Of a stretch of DNA of 64,000 nt, positions 9,109 through 18,983 are shown piece by piece. The stretch spans positions 1 through 64,000 of the forward strand of contig CACZQN010000014.1 in assembly GCA_902783375.1 (NCBI GenBank), in the 5' to 3' direction. A program made the position numbers and the translations under genes. Positions within the stretch are counted from its first letter, which is position 1. Each line of letters starts with the position of its first letter. Source of the DNA: an uncultured Lachnospiraceae bacterium. GTDB lineage: Bacteria; Bacillota; Clostridia; Lachnospirales; Lachnospiraceae. The notes under the pieces were generated by a model, which did no database searches, was not told the origin of the DNA, and saw nothing but the letters and a program-made list of their open reading frames with translations.

Positions 9109-9762
9109 ATGAAAGCTTTTACTGTCAAAGATCCTGCCAGTGCAGGCACACATTTCCTCGGTATCCTGTTCACCATCATCGCTGCGTTTCCGCTGATCAT
9201 GAAAGGAGCGGATTCCTCCGGTGTCAAAGGTGTCATCGCCTTTCTGATCTTCATGCTGTCGATGGGGCTGCTCTATACGGCAAGCACTTTGTACCACACC
9301 TTTGATATCACCCCACGTATCAACCTGGCCCTCAAGAAATTCGATCATCTGATGATCTTCCTCCTGATCGCTGGTTCCTACACCCCGGTCTGCCTGCTCT
9401 CGCTCAGTCGGAAGTCCGGGAATATCATGCTCGCCGTGATCTGGGGGCTGGCCATCATCGGGATCGTCCTGAAATCCTGCTGGATCTTCTGCCCGAAGTG
9501 GGTCTCTTCCCTCCTCTACATCGGGATGGGCTGGGTTGCCGCATTTACACTGCCGGAAATCTATGCAACACTGCCGCGCGGTGGATTCTTCTGGCTGCTC
9601 GCCGGCGGGATCATCTATACGATTGGCGGCGTGATCTATGCGCTAAAGTGCCACGAGTTCAACCGCCGCCATCCAAACTTCGGTACGCATGAGATCTTCC
9701 ACCTCTTTGTCCTCGGCGGAAGCATCTGCCACTTTATCCTGATGTACCTCTATATTGCATGA
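9109..9762 (+). CDS. Hemolysin III / PAQR family membrane protein
   Basis: A 217-residue integral membrane protein with about seven hydrophobic segments and the family signatures STLYHTFD, a central PKW, and HEIFHLFVLGGSICHF at the C-terminus, whose His residues are thought to bind zinc. Homologues (YqfA, HlyIII) are linked to membrane homeostasis; true haemolytic activity is doubtful. The start at 9109 has AAGGAGGACCC upstream. The gene is convergent with murF, with a 16-bp gap. Confidence 0.88.
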   Translation: MKAFTVKDPASAGTHFLGILFTIIAAFPLIMKGADSSGVKGVIAFLIFMLSMGLLYTASTLYHTFDITPRINLALKKFDHLMIFLLIAGSYTPVCLLSLSRKSGNIMLAVIWGLAIIGIVLKSCWIFCPKWVSSLLYIGMGWVAAFTLPEIYATLPRGGFFWLLAGGIIYTIGGVIYALKCHEFNRRHPNFGTHEIFHLFVLGGSICHFILMYLYIA

Positions 9763-9778
9763 ACACATATGTTCACAC

Positions 9779-11254
9779 TTAGAATTCCTCAGAAAGTGCC
9801 TTCACAATCTCTTCGGTGTGCATACCCCTCGACCCCTTCACCAGGATCGCATCGCCCTTTACGATCAGGCTCTTCAGATATTCTGCAGCGTCTGCATTGT
9901 CCGTGAAATGCTTTGCGACCGGGTTGGTGTAGCCGATGTCGGCTGTCGCTCCGAAGGCGATCTGCTCTGCATCCTTGCCGATCGTGACAAGGTAGTTGAC
10001 CCGGTGATCCGGGTCTTTTTTATTGTACTCCCGGATGAATTCTCCGACACCGTAGTGCTCGGATTCTGAACTTTCACCCAGTTCCAGCACGTCAGCAAAG
10101 ACCACGATTCTGCGTCTGATCGGCTCTACGCCGCCGCGCATCGCTCCGAGCACCTCAATCGCGCTCTTCATGGAATCCGGGCTTGCATTGTAGGTATCAT
10201 CGATGATCGTGCGGCCGAAAGTCTTCACGATATTGCCGCGCATCGCCATCGGGCGGTAGCGCTCAAGACCGACCTTTGCCGTCTCCGGATTGATGCCGAG
10301 GGCATAAGCGATGGCAAATGCAGTGAGTGCGTTTCTCACATGATGCAGGCCCAGGACTGCCAGATGGACATGCTCAGATACCCGAATCTGCGGATCTTCT
10401 CTCTTCGGATAGGTCAGCACGAAATCGGTTCCATCATCCCCAAGGCTCACGGAAGAAGCGGCAAAATCAGCCTCCGGATCTGTGCCGTAGGTCACGATGT
10501 GCTTCACGTTGTCCCCGATGGCCACGCGGGAGTCTGCAACCTCCTTCAGCAGCGGATCATCGAGATTCAGGAACAGCACCCCGTTCTCATCGAAATACTC
10601 CGTGATCTTCAGCTTTTCACTGCGGATATTCTCCTGAGAATGCAGGTTCCCGATGTGCGCGACGCCGATATTGGTCACCGCCGCATACTGCGGTCTTGCG
10701 ATGCGGGCAAGCCGCTCCATCTCTCCAAATTCACTCATCCCCATCTCGATCACAGCGACCTGATGATGCTGCTCGATCCCAAAGATCGAGAGTGGCAGAC
10801 CGATCTGGGAGTTCTGATTCCCGCTGGTCTTATGGACATCGAGTGCGGAAGAAAGCGCCGCTGCCACCATCTCCTTGGTGGATGTCTTTCCGACACTGCC
10901 CGTGATGCCGACGACCGGGATCGGGAACAGGCCTCTGTACCAGGCTGCCGCATCCTGCAGTGCCCTCCTGGTATCCTCGACTTCGATCACGCAGAAGGAC
11001 TCCGGAAGGCCGGCCGGCACTTCATAGCCCTCTCTGACAAAGCAGGCCTTTGCGCCTGCCTCCACCGCTGCCCCGATGAAGCGATGACCGTCCACCCGCT
11101 CGCCCATGATCGGCACGAACAGGACCGCAGCATCCTCCATCTGCGCAATTTCCTTGGAGTTCGTGGAAAATCCATCAATAAAGACATCTCCGCTGCCCTG
11201 CAGAAGTGAACCATTTACAGCCGCAGCAATATCCGAAACTTTTACTTTCATCAT
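9779..11254 (-). CDS. murF: UDP-N-acetylmuramoyl-tripeptide--D-alanyl-D-alanine ligase
   Basis: A 491-residue cytoplasmic Mur ligase adding D-Ala-D-Ala to UDP-MurNAc-tripeptide. The ATP loop GITGSVGKTS is at residues 116-125; DDTYNASPDSM is the family's C-terminal-region signature. Two adjacent ATGs (11254, 11251) follow AGAGGAAC. It lies 15 bp downstream of murE, so the two are co-transcribed. Confidence 0.95.
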   Translation of the reverse strand: MMKVKVSDIAAAVNGSLLQGSGDVFIDGFSTNSKEIAQMEDAAVLFVPIMGERVDGHRFIGAAVEAGAKACFVREGYEVPAGLPESFCVIEVEDTRRALQDAAAWYRGLFPIPVVGITGSVGKTSTKEMVAAALSSALDVHKTSGNQNSQIGLPLSIFGIEQHHQVAVIEMGMSEFGEMERLARIARPQYAAVTNIGVAHIGNLHSQENIRSEKLKITEYFDENGVLFLNLDDPLLKEVADSRVAIGDNVKHIVTYGTDPEADFAASSVSLGDDGTDFVLTYPKREDPQIRVSEHVHLAVLGLHHVRNALTAFAIAYALGINPETAKVGLERYRPMAMRGNIVKTFGRTIIDDTYNASPDSMKSAIEVLGAMRGGVEPIRRRIVVFADVLELGESSESEHYGVGEFIREYNKKDPDHRVNYLVTIGKDAEQIAFGATADIGYTNPVAKHFTDNADAAEYLKSLIVKGDAILVKGSRGMHTEEIVKALSEEF

Positions 11255-11269
11255 AATCTTTGTTCCTCT

Positions 11270-12781
11270 TTATTTCTTACAGGCCATCACCATCTCATGA
11301 TCATCCATATGGTGCTTGACGCCCTTGATCTCCTGATAATCCTCGTGACCCTTGCCGGCGATCACGATCACATCGCCCTCCTCGGCAGAAGCAATCGTCT
11401 TTTCGATGGCCTCCTTCCGGTCCGGGATCACCACATACGCACCGTCCGCCTTCTTCACACCGACGATGATATCCTCGATGATTGCCTCCGGCTCCTCAAA
11501 CCGCGGATTATCCGAAGTCACCACCGTCAGATCGGCATATTTCGATGAAACCTCACCCATCTCAAACCGGCGCGCACGGTCGCGGTTTCCGCCGCAGCCG
11601 AACAGACATACCAGGCGCTTCGGATGATATGCTTTCAGGGTCGTGAGCAGGCTCTCCAGTCCCATCGCATTGTGCGCATAATCAATGATAACGGAGAAAT
11701 GATCCGATACCGGCATCAGTTCCACGCGGCCGTTGACGCGAACCGTCTCGAGGGCTCTGTTGATCTCCTCTAAGGTCACGCCGCAGCTGTGCGCCACACA
11801 GATCGCTGCCAGCGAATTGTGCACGGAGAACCCTCCCGGCATGTGCACCGTGACCGGACCGGTCAGCTTCCCGGACAGCTGATAGCGGACGCCGAGGCTG
11901 CCGCCGTCCGCAAAGAGTTCCGGATCCGCTGCCGCATAATCAAGAGCAGGTCCCGCATTCTTTTTCTGTCCGAAATAAGCCACTTCGCAGGTAACACCGT
12001 CTGTCATCTCGGACAGATGATCCGCATCGGCATTGAAAAATCCTTTCCTGCACTGCGAGAAAAGTCTCTTCTTGCAGGCAAGGTACTGGTTGAAATCGGT
12101 ATGTTCATTCGGCCCGATATGATCCGGCTCGATATTGGTAAAGACGCCGTAATCAAAGGTGAACCCATCCACTCTGGAGAGCATCAGCGCCTGGCTCGAC
12201 ACCTCCATTACGACATGGGTGATCCCTGCATCGACCATCTCCCGGAAATACTGCTGCACCAGGTAGGATTCCGGTGTCGTGTTGACTGCCGGGATGTGCT
12301 TCTCCCCGATGATGACCTCCACCGTTCCGATCAGGCCGCACTTCTTTCCGGCTGTCTCAAGCATCTCCCGGATCATATAGGTTGTGGTCGTCTTCCCCTT
12401 CGTCCCGGTGACGCCGATCGTGGTCAGTTCATCGGCCGGATGCCGGAACCAGGCAGCAGAAAGCGCTGCCAGTGCAGTACGCCCACTGGTGATCTGCAGG
12501 ATCGTAAGGCCTGCCAGTTCCTCCGCGTCATCTCCGGAGCCCGGCAGGAATCCTTCCCTCTGCAGCTCAGCAATGCTCTTTTCAACGAAGAGGACCTTTG
12601 CGCCTTTCGCGATGACGTCCGGAAGATACTTGTGTCCGTCAGACACCGTCCCGCTGATACAGACAAAGGCCCCTCCTTCTGTTACTTTTCTGGAGTCGGA
12701 GCTGAGTCCGGTTACCTCCATATCGTTCTGCCCCGCAAGAAGCCTGCAGGGTGTACCAGTTATCAGTTCTTGAAGATTCAT
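11270..12781 (-). CDS. murE: UDP-MurNAc-L-Ala-D-Glu--meso-diaminopimelate ligase
   Basis: A 503-residue Mur ligase. The P-loop GVTGTKGKT is at 123-131, the expected carbamylated lysine is near 237, and the DNPR motif at 424-427 is the hallmark of enzymes that add meso-diaminopimelate rather than lysine. The cell wall is therefore of the mDAP type, which fits the neighbouring dapF and dapB. The RBS AGAGGG precedes the ATG. A small palindrome (12812-12827) separates it from dapF upstream. Confidence 0.95.
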   Translation of the reverse strand: MNLQELITGTPCRLLAGQNDMEVTGLSSDSRKVTEGGAFVCISGTVSDGHKYLPDVIAKGAKVLFVEKSIAELQREGFLPGSGDDAEELAGLTILQITSGRTALAALSAAWFRHPADELTTIGVTGTKGKTTTTYMIREMLETAGKKCGLIGTVEVIIGEKHIPAVNTTPESYLVQQYFREMVDAGITHVVMEVSSQALMLSRVDGFTFDYGVFTNIEPDHIGPNEHTDFNQYLACKKRLFSQCRKGFFNADADHLSEMTDGVTCEVAYFGQKKNAGPALDYAAADPELFADGGSLGVRYQLSGKLTGPVTVHMPGGFSVHNSLAAICVAHSCGVTLEEINRALETVRVNGRVELMPVSDHFSVIIDYAHNAMGLESLLTTLKAYHPKRLVCLFGCGGNRDRARRFEMGEVSSKYADLTVVTSDNPRFEEPEAIIEDIIVGVKKADGAYVVIPDRKEAIEKTIASAEEGDVIVIAGKGHEDYQEIKGVKHHMDDHEMVMACKK

Positions 12782-12811
12782 GTTGTTACCCTCTGAATAC
12801 TATAATTCTTT

Positions 12812-12827
12812 GTAACTGTTCAGTTAC
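12812..12827. repeat. 16-bp palindrome resembling fused ends of a family A element
   Basis: GTAACTGTTCAGTTAC is a 7-bp inverted repeat around TT. It equals the outermost bases of the left arm of family A joined to the outermost bases of the right arm, as expected for an internally deleted or excised copy. It may instead be a coincidental small palindrome between dapF and murE. Confidence 0.45.
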
Positions 12828-12839
12828 GATTTCTTAATG

Positions 12840-13817
12840 TCAGATCTCTACCGTCCCATGGAATGCTGTCTCCGCCGGTCCGGTCATAAAGATATGTCCC
12901 GTCTGTTCATCCCGGCGGATCAGGAGATCGCCGCCCCTGAGATGCACAAGGACTTCCCCGTCACAGCGGCCGGTCAGCATGGATGCGACCGCGACAGCAC
13001 AGGCACCGGTCCCGCAGGCAAACGTCTCGCCGGAACCGCGCTCCCAGACACGCATGCTCACTTCTTTCCGGCCGATCAACTTGACATACTCGGTGTTGGT
13101 CCGTTCCGGGAAGAACGGGTGGAAATCGATCTGCGGCCCGATCTTCGGAAGATCCAGTTTCATCAGCTCGTCCATCGCTTCTTCTGCCCCAGCCGCTTCT
13201 CCATCGAGAAACGTCACCGCATGCGGGTTCCCCATCGAAACCAGCGTATAATCAAGCACCTCGCCATCCGTCAGAAGTCCTGCCGTATAGAACGGTCCGT
13301 CCTCCCTGAACGGTTCCGGCGCTGCAGATTCCGCATCGTACTCTCCCTGATCGAAACGCAGTTTCCCATGTTCTGCCGGAATCCGCTTCAATTCCACTTC
13401 CGCTCTTCCCATATCGACGGTGGCTCCCGTCACCTGGTCCCCGACAGGTCGTGCCTCATCCACCTGCAGTTCCAGGATCTTGACGGCCCTGTTCTTCACA
13501 CCGGCTTCGATCGTGAGGATATCTTTTTCCACGATATCCTGGTCATAGACGAACTTCCCGACACAGCGGATACCATTCCCACACATCTCAGCCTCAGAGC
13601 CGTCCGCGTTGAAGATCCGCATCCTGACATCCGCCACTTCGGAAGGACAGACAAGTATGATCCCATCTCCACCGACCTGGCGACGCCTGTCAGATAATCT
13701 CTCCGATAATGAAGGGAGATCCACCTCCCGCAGCATAGTCAGTCCCGGCTCCTTTGTGCAGTCAAAATAGATATAATCATTGCTCGCGCCGTGCATCTTT
13801 GTAAATGCGATCTTCAT
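12840..13817 (-). CDS. dapF: Diaminopimelate epimerase
   Basis: A 325-residue epimerase converting LL- to meso-diaminopimelate for lysine and peptidoglycan synthesis. The two catalytic cysteines are Cys79 (MCGNGIRCVG) and Cys268 (ACGTGACA). It is about 45 residues longer than the usual 275-285; the extra length lies around residues 145-180, between the two lobes. The start MKIAFTKMHGASNDY is the family's normal N-terminus and follows GGGGAGAG. It sits upstream of murE-murF, linking DAP supply with its use. Confidence 0.94.
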   Translation of the reverse strand: MKIAFTKMHGASNDYIYFDCTKEPGLTMLREVDLPSLSERLSDRRRQVGGDGIILVCPSEVADVRMRIFNADGSEAEMCGNGIRCVGKFVYDQDIVEKDILTIEAGVKNRAVKILELQVDEARPVGDQVTGATVDMGRAEVELKRIPAEHGKLRFDQGEYDAESAAPEPFREDGPFYTAGLLTDGEVLDYTLVSMGNPHAVTFLDGEAAGAEEAMDELMKLDLPKIGPQIDFHPFFPERTNTEYVKLIGRKEVSMRVWERGSGETFACGTGACAVAVASMLTGRCDGEVLVHLRGGDLLIRRDEQTGHIFMTGPAETAFHGTVEI

Positions 13818-13854
13818 CACCTGTATCTCTCCCCTATTCATCATCCATTACGGA

Positions 13855-13884
13855 TGGACAGACTTTCCCCTTCTATGATACAAT
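13855..13884 (+). promoter_or_regulatory. Probable promoter of the radical SAM gene
   Basis: TGGACA (13855-13860), an 18-bp spacer and TACAAT (13879-13884). It lies 24 bp before the ATG, consistent with a very short leader. Confidence 0.4.
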
Positions 13885-13908
13885 TCCCTTGTTTGGAGGT
13901 CAAGCATC

Positions 13909-14874
13909 ATGGAGAAAAAACTGTGGGACGGACGTCCCTATTACACGCTCGGCGCATACATGAAAGAACAGTTTGGTCACCCGGTCCGGAAACTGGCTCT
14001 GGATGCCGGTTTTTCCTGTCCGAACCGGGACGGAACCATCGGCACGGGCGGGTGTACATTCTGCAGTATCGACGGAAGCGGCGATTTTGCAATCTCCTAT
14101 CACGGTCAGCCGCTTGCTCCATACCTGGCAGAAGGAAATAACCCTGTCATTGCATACTTTCAGGCATTTACCAACACCTATGCACCGGTTGATACGCTGA
14201 AAAAGCTGTATACTGCCGCACTCACAGATCCTGCAGTCTGCGGCATCTCGATCGCCACAAGACCGGACTGCTTTTCAGAGGATATCTACGCACTTCTTGA
14301 TGAACTTCGCACGAATTTCCCTGATAAGCCCATCTGGATTGAGTTGGGTCTGCAGACTGTGCATGAAGAAACCGCGGTGAGAATTCACCGCGGCTATCCA
14401 CTATCTGTATTTGAAGAATGCTGCCATCGTCTGTCTGAACTAGCAGTGACAGGGCACTACGATTTACCCGTCATCGTCCATGTGATCCTCGGACTTCCGG
14501 GAGAGTATCTTCCGGATTCTTCATCCCCCTTCCGTCCGATGCTTGAAACGATAGGGTATCTGGCCAGCCTGCATGCCAGGGGCATCAGAATAGCCGGAAT
14601 CAAGCTGCAGCTGCTGCATGTCTTATCCGAAACGCAACTGGCCGATGAAATGCGCTCCGATTCATTCCCGATCCTTACCAGAGAAGATTACTTTGATCTC
14701 CTCTGTGACTGCATCGAGCTCCTGCCGCAGGACATCGTGATTCACCGGCTCACCGGGGATGCCCCAAGGGATCTTCTCATCGCCCCCAAATGGAGTGGTG
14801 ACAAGAAGAATGTCCTGAATGCGCTGCACCACCATATGAAGATCCGGGATACCTGGCAGGGGAAGCAAGTATAA
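13909..14874 (+). CDS. Radical SAM protein, TIGR01212/YhcC family
   Basis: A 321-residue radical SAM protein. The cluster-binding cysteines are in SCPNRDGTIGTGGCTFCS near residues 30-47, which has a long first spacing rather than the classic CX3CX2C and is typical of the YhcC/TIGR01212 family. Family function is poorly defined. The RBS TGGAGGTC precedes the ATG. It is divergent from dapF and convergent with dapB. Confidence 0.88.
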   Translation: MEKKLWDGRPYYTLGAYMKEQFGHPVRKLALDAGFSCPNRDGTIGTGGCTFCSIDGSGDFAISYHGQPLAPYLAEGNNPVIAYFQAFTNTYAPVDTLKKLYTAALTDPAVCGISIATRPDCFSEDIYALLDELRTNFPDKPIWIELGLQTVHEETAVRIHRGYPLSVFEECCHRLSELAVTGHYDLPVIVHVILGLPGEYLPDSSSPFRPMLETIGYLASLHARGIRIAGIKLQLLHVLSETQLADEMRSDSFPILTREDYFDLLCDCIELLPQDIVIHRLTGDAPRDLLIAPKWSGDKKNVLNALHHHMKIRDTWQGKQV

Positions 14875-14892
14875 ACAACGATTGTTTCAGGA

Positions 14893-15648
14893 TTACCCGA
14901 TCACATCCGCCATGCTATAGCGTCCTGCCGGCTTCCCGGCAAGAAACTTCGCCGCACTGATCGCGCCTTTTCCGAAGATCGCACGGGAGTTTGCCGTATG
15001 TCTGACCTCAACAATCTCGTCGGTTCCGATGTAGTAGACTTCATGAATGCCGGCAAGGTTGCCGCCGCGGAGTGAAGAAATCCCGATCTCATTTTCCGGG
15101 CGTTTTGCTCTGCGCTCTGAGCGGTCATAGACATATTCATACTTTCCGTCCGCCGCTGCATTGATCGCGTCTGCCATGGCAAGAGCGGTTCCGCTCGGTG
15201 CATCCACCTTCTGGTTGTGGTGCTTTTCAACGATCTCGATATCATAGCCGTTGTCTGCAAGTGCTTTTGTTGCATCGGCAAGCAGTTTCAGGATCACATT
15301 GACACCGAGGGACATGTTGGCAGACTTCAGGACTGCCACCTTCTTCGCCAGCTCATCTACTTTTGCCTCCTGTGCCTCAGAAAGACCGGTCGTGCAAAGC
15401 ACTACCGGCAGGTTCTTTTCTGCACAGTAGTCCATCAGCCCGTCCATCGCTGCAGCCACAGCGAAATCAACAACGACATCCGCCTCTTCCTTTACATCTG
15501 CAAGTGCTGTATATACCGGGTATTCATCGCACTGTCCGCCAAGAACATCAACCCCTGCAACAATCTTGATTTCCGGATCATCTTTCGCAAGTCCTGTAAT
15601 CATCTTTCCCATGCGACCGCCACAGCCATGCAGTAATACTTTAACCAT
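14893..15648 (-). CDS. dapB: 4-hydroxy-tetrahydrodipicolinate reductase
   Basis: A 251-residue NAD(P)H-dependent reductase of the DAP/lysine pathway. GCGGRMGK at 8-15 is the dinucleotide-binding loop; EKHHNQKVDAPSGTA at 141-155 carries the catalytic histidine and lysine. The start MVKVLLHGCGG follows AAAGGAG; the longer version adds 13 non-family residues. It lies about 100 bp downstream of ileS on the same strand, with a hairpin in the gap. Confidence 0.96.
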   Translation of the reverse strand: MVKVLLHGCGGRMGKMITGLAKDDPEIKIVAGVDVLGGQCDEYPVYTALADVKEEADVVVDFAVAAAMDGLMDYCAEKNLPVVLCTTGLSEAQEAKVDELAKKVAVLKSANMSLGVNVILKLLADATKALADNGYDIEIVEKHHNQKVDAPSGTALAMADAINAAADGKYEYVYDRSERRAKRPENEIGISSLRGGNLAGIHEVYYIGTDEIVEVRHTANSRAIFGKGAISAAKFLAGKPAGRYSMADVIG

Positions 15649-15698
15649 CTTCCACTCCTTTCCCGAGTAACCACGCTCTTCACGCATCTTTACAGCAG

Positions 15699-15733
15699 GT
15701 GCCGGTCAGGGAAAGCCCCCGCCGGCACCTTGT
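15699..15733. terminator. GC-rich hairpin between ileS and dapB
   Basis: AGGTGCCGG and CCGGCACCT form a stem around a 17-base loop just after the ileS stop. No good T-run follows on the minus strand, so it may be an mRNA processing or weak termination element rather than a full terminator. Confidence 0.4.
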
Positions 15734-15746
15734 TATTTTACGATTC

Positions 15747-18700
15747 TCAGTTCTTCTTGACGCCGAGCGTTACCTGCTCGCCGTTAATGTTCCAGTCTTT
15801 TACGAAGCCATCGGTCTCGCCGGTCACGATCGCGTCTGCCATGACATCCGTCAGGATATCATCCTTCCGGTCGTTCATCAGCTTTTCGATCTTCTCGTTG
15901 TCCTTCGCATAGACCGTGATGTGGTCCATGACCTCAAAGCCTGCGTCCTTACGCATGTTCTGGATCTTGCTGATCAGCTCACGGATGAAGCCTTCTTCGA
16001 TCAGCTCCGGTGTCAGGGTGGTATCCAGGACGACGGTGACACCGTGGTCAGACTTTGTCTCATAGCCTTCCACCTGGATCGGTGTGATGAGGAGATCTTC
16101 TTCTGCGAGTTCTTCCTCCACGCCATCGACTACAAGCGTCGTCTTACCGTTCGCACGAAGGTCAGCCATCACCGCATTGCCATCAACTGCTGCGAGAACC
16201 TGCTGCAGGGCTCCCAGGCGCTTTCCGAATCTGCGGCCGAGGGTCTTCAGCTGCGGCTTGAAGGCATAGCTGCCGAACCGCTCGGTATCCTCGATCACCT
16301 CAACGGCCTTGACATTCAGCTCTTCCGCGATGATCTGCAGAAAATCTTCCGGCAGTCCTTCCGGATGTGCATCGATCTTCACGAACATCCTGCCGATCGG
16401 CTGACGGTTCTTGATATTCGCTTCATTTCTCGCAGAACGGCCAAGAACAACGACCTCCAGGAGATCTTCCATATTTTCTTCCAGTGCTGCATCGATTCTC
16501 GCGGCATCAACTGCCGGGAAATCGCACAGATGGATGCTCTCCGGAGCATCCGGGTTCACGCTTCTGACCAGGTTCTGATAGATCTCCTCAGTCATGAACG
16601 GAACCATCGGCGCAGCTGCCTTACTGATCTCCACCAGTGCGGTATAGAGGGTCATGTAGGCATCGATCTTATCCTGCTCCATGCCCTTTGCCCAGAATCT
16701 TGCACGGCAGCGTCTGACATACCAGTTGCTCATCTCATCGACAAAGCCCTGGAGTGCTCTTGCTGCCTCCGGGATCTGGTAATTCTCGAGGCGTTTATCA
16801 ACCTCCGCGATGGAGGAATTCAGCTTCGAGAGGAGCCAGCGGTCCATGATGCCGAGGCCTTCTTTTCTCAGCTCGTATTTCGAAGCGTCGAAATTGTCGA
16901 TATTTGCATAGAGCACATAGAACGCATAGGTGTTCCAGAGCGTGCTCATGAACTTGTTCTGACCTTCTGTTACGGCTTTGTCATAGAAGCGGTTCGGCAG
17001 CCACGGAGCGCTGTTCGTGTAGAAATACCAGCGGATCGCATCTGCGCCGTGCTTGCCCAGGGCATCCATCGGATCGACCGAATTGCCCTTGGACTTACTC
17101 ATCTTCTGGCCATTCTCATCAAGGACAAGACCCAGAACGATGACGTTCTTATACGGTGCGACATCGAACAGCAGGGTCGACTCTGCAAGCAGGGAGTAGA
17201 ACCAGCCTCTGGTCTGGTCAACCGCCTCGGAGATGAAGTCCGCCGGGAACTGCTTCTCGAAAAGTTCTTTATTTTCAAATGGATAGTGATGCTGTGCATA
17301 TGGCATCGCACCGGAATCGAACCAGCAGTCGATAACCTCCGGCACTCTTGTCATCGGCTTGCCGCACTTCGGGCAGCGGATATGGACCGCATCGATAAAT
17401 GGGCGGTGCAGCTCGATGTCTTCCGGACAGTCGTCGGACATCTCCTTGAGTTCAGCGATCGAGCCGATCACATGCTGCTCACCGCACTCACACTGCCAGA
17501 CCGGAAGCGGTGTGCCCCAATAGCGGTTTCTCGACAGGCCCCAGTCCTGGATATTCTCAAGCCAGTCGCCGAAACGGCCCTTGCCGATGGATTCCGGGAT
17601 CCAGTTGATGGTGTTGTTGTTTTTGATCAGGTCATCCTTGACCGCAGTCATCCGGATAAACCAGGATTCTCTTGCATAGTACAGGAGCGGCGTGTCGCAT
17701 CTCCAGCAGAACGGATAGTCATGCTCAAACTTCGGAGCATCAAAGAGCTGGCCTCTCTTGTCCAGATCAACCAGGATATCCGGATCCGCATCCTTAACGA
17801 ACTTGCCGGCAAACGGTGTTTCCTTTGTCATATGCCCCTGTTCATCGACGAACTGGACGAACGGCAGGTCATAGTTGCGGCCGATTCTCGCGTCGTCTTC
17901 ACCGAAGGCTGGTGCGATATGGACGATACCGGTACCATCGGTCATGGTGACATAGGAATCCATTGTGACAAAATGTGCTTTCTTTCTCTGCTTTGCTGCA
18001 GCTTCGCCTGCGCAGGCATACAGCGGCTCATATTCCTTGTGCTCCAGATCTTTTCCGACATACTTCTCAAGCACTTCGTAAGCCGGCACCTCGGTACCGT
18101 CTTCTCTGGTATAGGCGAGTTTCCCGAGAACGGTGTCAAGCAGTGCCTCTGCCATATAGTAGGTATAGCCGTCTGCAGCCTTCACCTTCACATAGGACTC
18201 TTCCGGGTTGACGCAGAGTGCGACGTTGCTCGGCAGGGTCCACGGTGTGGTGGTCCATGCCAGGAAATACGCATCCTCGCCGGTCACCTTGAAGCGGACG
18301 ATTGCAGAGCGCTCCTTGACTGTCTTATAGCCCTGCGCCACCTCGTGGGAGGACAGGGAGGTCCCGCAGCGCGGGCAGTACGGCACGATCTTGTGGCCCT
18401 TGTAGAGCAGGCCTTTCTTCCAGATCTCCTTCAGTGCCCACCACTCGGATTCGATGAAATCATTCTCATAGGTGACATACGGATGGTCCATATCTGCCCA
18501 GAAGCCGACGGCGTCGGAGAATTCCTCCCACATGCCCTTGAACTTCCAGACACTTTCCTTACACTTCTCGATGAACGGCTCCATGCCGTATTCTTCGATC
18601 TGCTCCTTGCCGTTCAGGCCCAGCAGCTTCTCGACCTCGATCTCGACCGGCAGTCCGTGGGTATCCCAGCCCGCTTTTCTCGGGACCTGGTATCCCTTCA

Positions 18701-18923
18701 TGGTGCGATATCTCGGGATCATATCCTTGATGACACGGGTCTCCACATGGCCGATATGCGGCTTGCCGTTCGCCGTCGGCGGGCCGTCGAAGAACATATA
18801 GGTCGGGCAGTTCTCTCTCTGCTCGATCGACTTCTCAAAGATCCGGTTCTTCTTCCAGAACTTGACCGTCTCTTTCTCGCGGTCCACGAAATTCATGTCC
18901 GCCTTCACTTCCTTGTAGATCAT
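15747..18923 (-). CDS. ileS: Isoleucyl-tRNA synthetase, long (type 2) form
   Basis: A 1058-residue class I tRNA synthetase. The HIGH signature is at 56-59 (GKPHIGHV), KMSKS at about 604-608, and the editing domain lies between them. Length and sequence (for example DGPPTANGKPHIGHVETR) fit the eukaryote-like type 2 IleS rather than the shorter type 1; type 2 enzymes are generally less sensitive to mupirocin. The start MIYKEVKADMNFVD follows AAAGGAGC; an upstream in-frame start adds ten residues. A T-box leader and its own promoter lie directly upstream. Confidence 0.96.
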   Translation of the reverse strand: MIYKEVKADMNFVDREKETVKFWKKNRIFEKSIEQRENCPTYMFFDGPPTANGKPHIGHVETRVIKDMIPRYRTMKGYQVPRKAGWDTHGLPVEIEVEKLLGLNGKEQIEEYGMEPFIEKCKESVWKFKGMWEEFSDAVGFWADMDHPYVTYENDFIESEWWALKEIWKKGLLYKGHKIVPYCPRCGTSLSSHEVAQGYKTVKERSAIVRFKVTGEDAYFLAWTTTPWTLPSNVALCVNPEESYVKVKAADGYTYYMAEALLDTVLGKLAYTREDGTEVPAYEVLEKYVGKDLEHKEYEPLYACAGEAAAKQRKKAHFVTMDSYVTMTDGTGIVHIAPAFGEDDARIGRNYDLPFVQFVDEQGHMTKETPFAGKFVKDADPDILVDLDKRGQLFDAPKFEHDYPFCWRCDTPLLYYARESWFIRMTAVKDDLIKNNNTINWIPESIGKGRFGDWLENIQDWGLSRNRYWGTPLPVWQCECGEQHVIGSIAELKEMSDDCPEDIELHRPFIDAVHIRCPKCGKPMTRVPEVIDCWFDSGAMPYAQHHYPFENKELFEKQFPADFISEAVDQTRGWFYSLLAESTLLFDVAPYKNVIVLGLVLDENGQKMSKSKGNSVDPMDALGKHGADAIRWYFYTNSAPWLPNRFYDKAVTEGQNKFMSTLWNTYAFYVLYANIDNFDASKYELRKEGLGIMDRWLLSKLNSSIAEVDKRLENYQIPEAARALQGFVDEMSNWYVRRCRARFWAKGMEQDKIDAYMTLYTALVEISKAAAPMVPFMTEEIYQNLVRSVNPDAPESIHLCDFPAVDAARIDAALEENMEDLLEVVVLGRSARNEANIKNRQPIGRMFVKIDAHPEGLPEDFLQIIAEELNVKAVEVIEDTERFGSYAFKPQLKTLGRRFGKRLGALQQVLAAVDGNAVMADLRANGKTTLVVDGVEEELAEEDLLITPIQVEGYETKSDHGVTVVLDTTLTPELIEEGFIRELISKIQNMRKDAGFEVMDHITVYAKDNEKIEKLMNDRKDDILTDVMADAIVTGETDGFVKDWNINGEQVTLGVKKN

Positions 18924-18983
18924 GTTTCTGCTCCTTTTCTTTGTCGATGGCATGCAGCCAGGGCATCTCCATCTTTATAAAAA

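Noticed and set aside
15699..18980. A 1093-codon open frame on the plus strand antisense to ileS
   Set aside because: It mirrors ileS exactly and has the amino acid bias of an antisense shadow; no motif was found.
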